From RGIG4074 sp964615285 (lineage in GTDB: Bacteria; Bacillota; Clostridia; Christensenellales; Borkfalkiaceae), in contig CAZTND010000067.1 of assembly GCA_964615285.1 (NCBI GenBank), positions 1-5,440 on the forward strand: a DNA stretch of 5,440 nt, read 5' to 3'. Under the pieces are notes generated by a model. That model did no database searches. It saw nothing but the letters and a program-made list of their open reading frames with translations, and was not told where the DNA came from. Of the stretch, positions 5,406 to 5,440 are shown piece after piece. The stretch's first letter is position 1. Each line of letters opens with the position of its first letter. Made by a program: the position numbers and the translations under genes.

Positions 5406-5440
5406 ATGTCTTTCACAAAACATTTATGCCGATGAGGATA

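Larger units (their letters stand above)
5284..5440 (-). other. AT-rich region upstream of dxr
   Basis: This stretch has no gene I can confirm. Read on the minus strand, one frame enters from the right edge as ILIGINVL and stops at TGA (5413-5415). Such a hydrophobic tail could be the end of a membrane protein like CdsA, which often precedes dxr, but eight codons prove nothing. A 47-codon frame from the ATG at 5423 ends in a TGA overlapping the dxr ATG, has no ribosome binding site and uses AT-rich codons. I found no -35/-10 pair with proper spacing, although TATTAT-like sequences occur twice. Confidence 0.4.

Noticed and set aside
5204..5416. Minus-strand 70-codon frame overlapping the dxr start
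   Set aside because: GTG start without a ribosome binding site, composition driven by the tandem repeat (YYLQKK twice), and an 80-base overlap with the well-supported dxr start.

Overview
The window looks like chromosomal DNA of a fairly GC-rich low-GC-phylum relative: a Bacillota member, most likely an uncultured Clostridia. The reasons are strong AGGAGG ribosome binding sites, a Gram-positive-style lipobox, intrinsic terminators with clean T-runs, sigma-A-type promoters, and a dxr-rseP gene pair of the kind found in this phylum. Genus-level placement is not possible from sequence alone. All five convincing genes lie on the minus strand, so transcription runs from the right end to the left end. 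The plus strand carries only long antisense reading frames created by the high third-position GC.

Right part (5440 to about 2810): an AT-rich upstream region with an 18-bp tandem repeat and a hairpin leads into dxr (1-deoxy-D-xylulose 5-phosphate reductoisomerase, second enzyme of the MEP isoprenoid pathway). The dxr stop overlaps the start of rseP (site-2 intramembrane zinc metalloprotease) by 11 bases. A strong intrinsic terminator closes this unit immediately after rseP, so ispG, a common next gene in this cluster, is not present here.

Middle (2809 to 2453): about 350 bases without a gene. They hold an RNA-like structured segment bounded by the rseP terminator and a second minus-strand terminator, then a pair of 15-bp direct repeats, then a good sigma-A promoter.

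Left part (2452 to 110): a three-gene unit of cell-envelope proteins. It encodes a small polytopic membrane protein with a DUF4190-like C-terminus, a PstS-type phosphate-binding domain anchored by three N-terminal membrane helices instead of a lipid, and a small unrecognised lipoprotein. No ABC permease or ATPase accompanies the binding protein in the window. The unit ends at a hairpin with T-runs on both sides, which unusually lies inside the last codons of the lipoprotein reading frame. At the far left, a near-perfect TTGACA/TATAAT promoter fires leftward into the next, unseen gene.

The best candidates for something undescribed are the terminator-bounded structured segment at 2646-2809, the anchored orphan PstS-like protein with its two partners, and the phased repeats upstream of their promoter. 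None of these is demonstrated; they are hypotheses from sequence reading.
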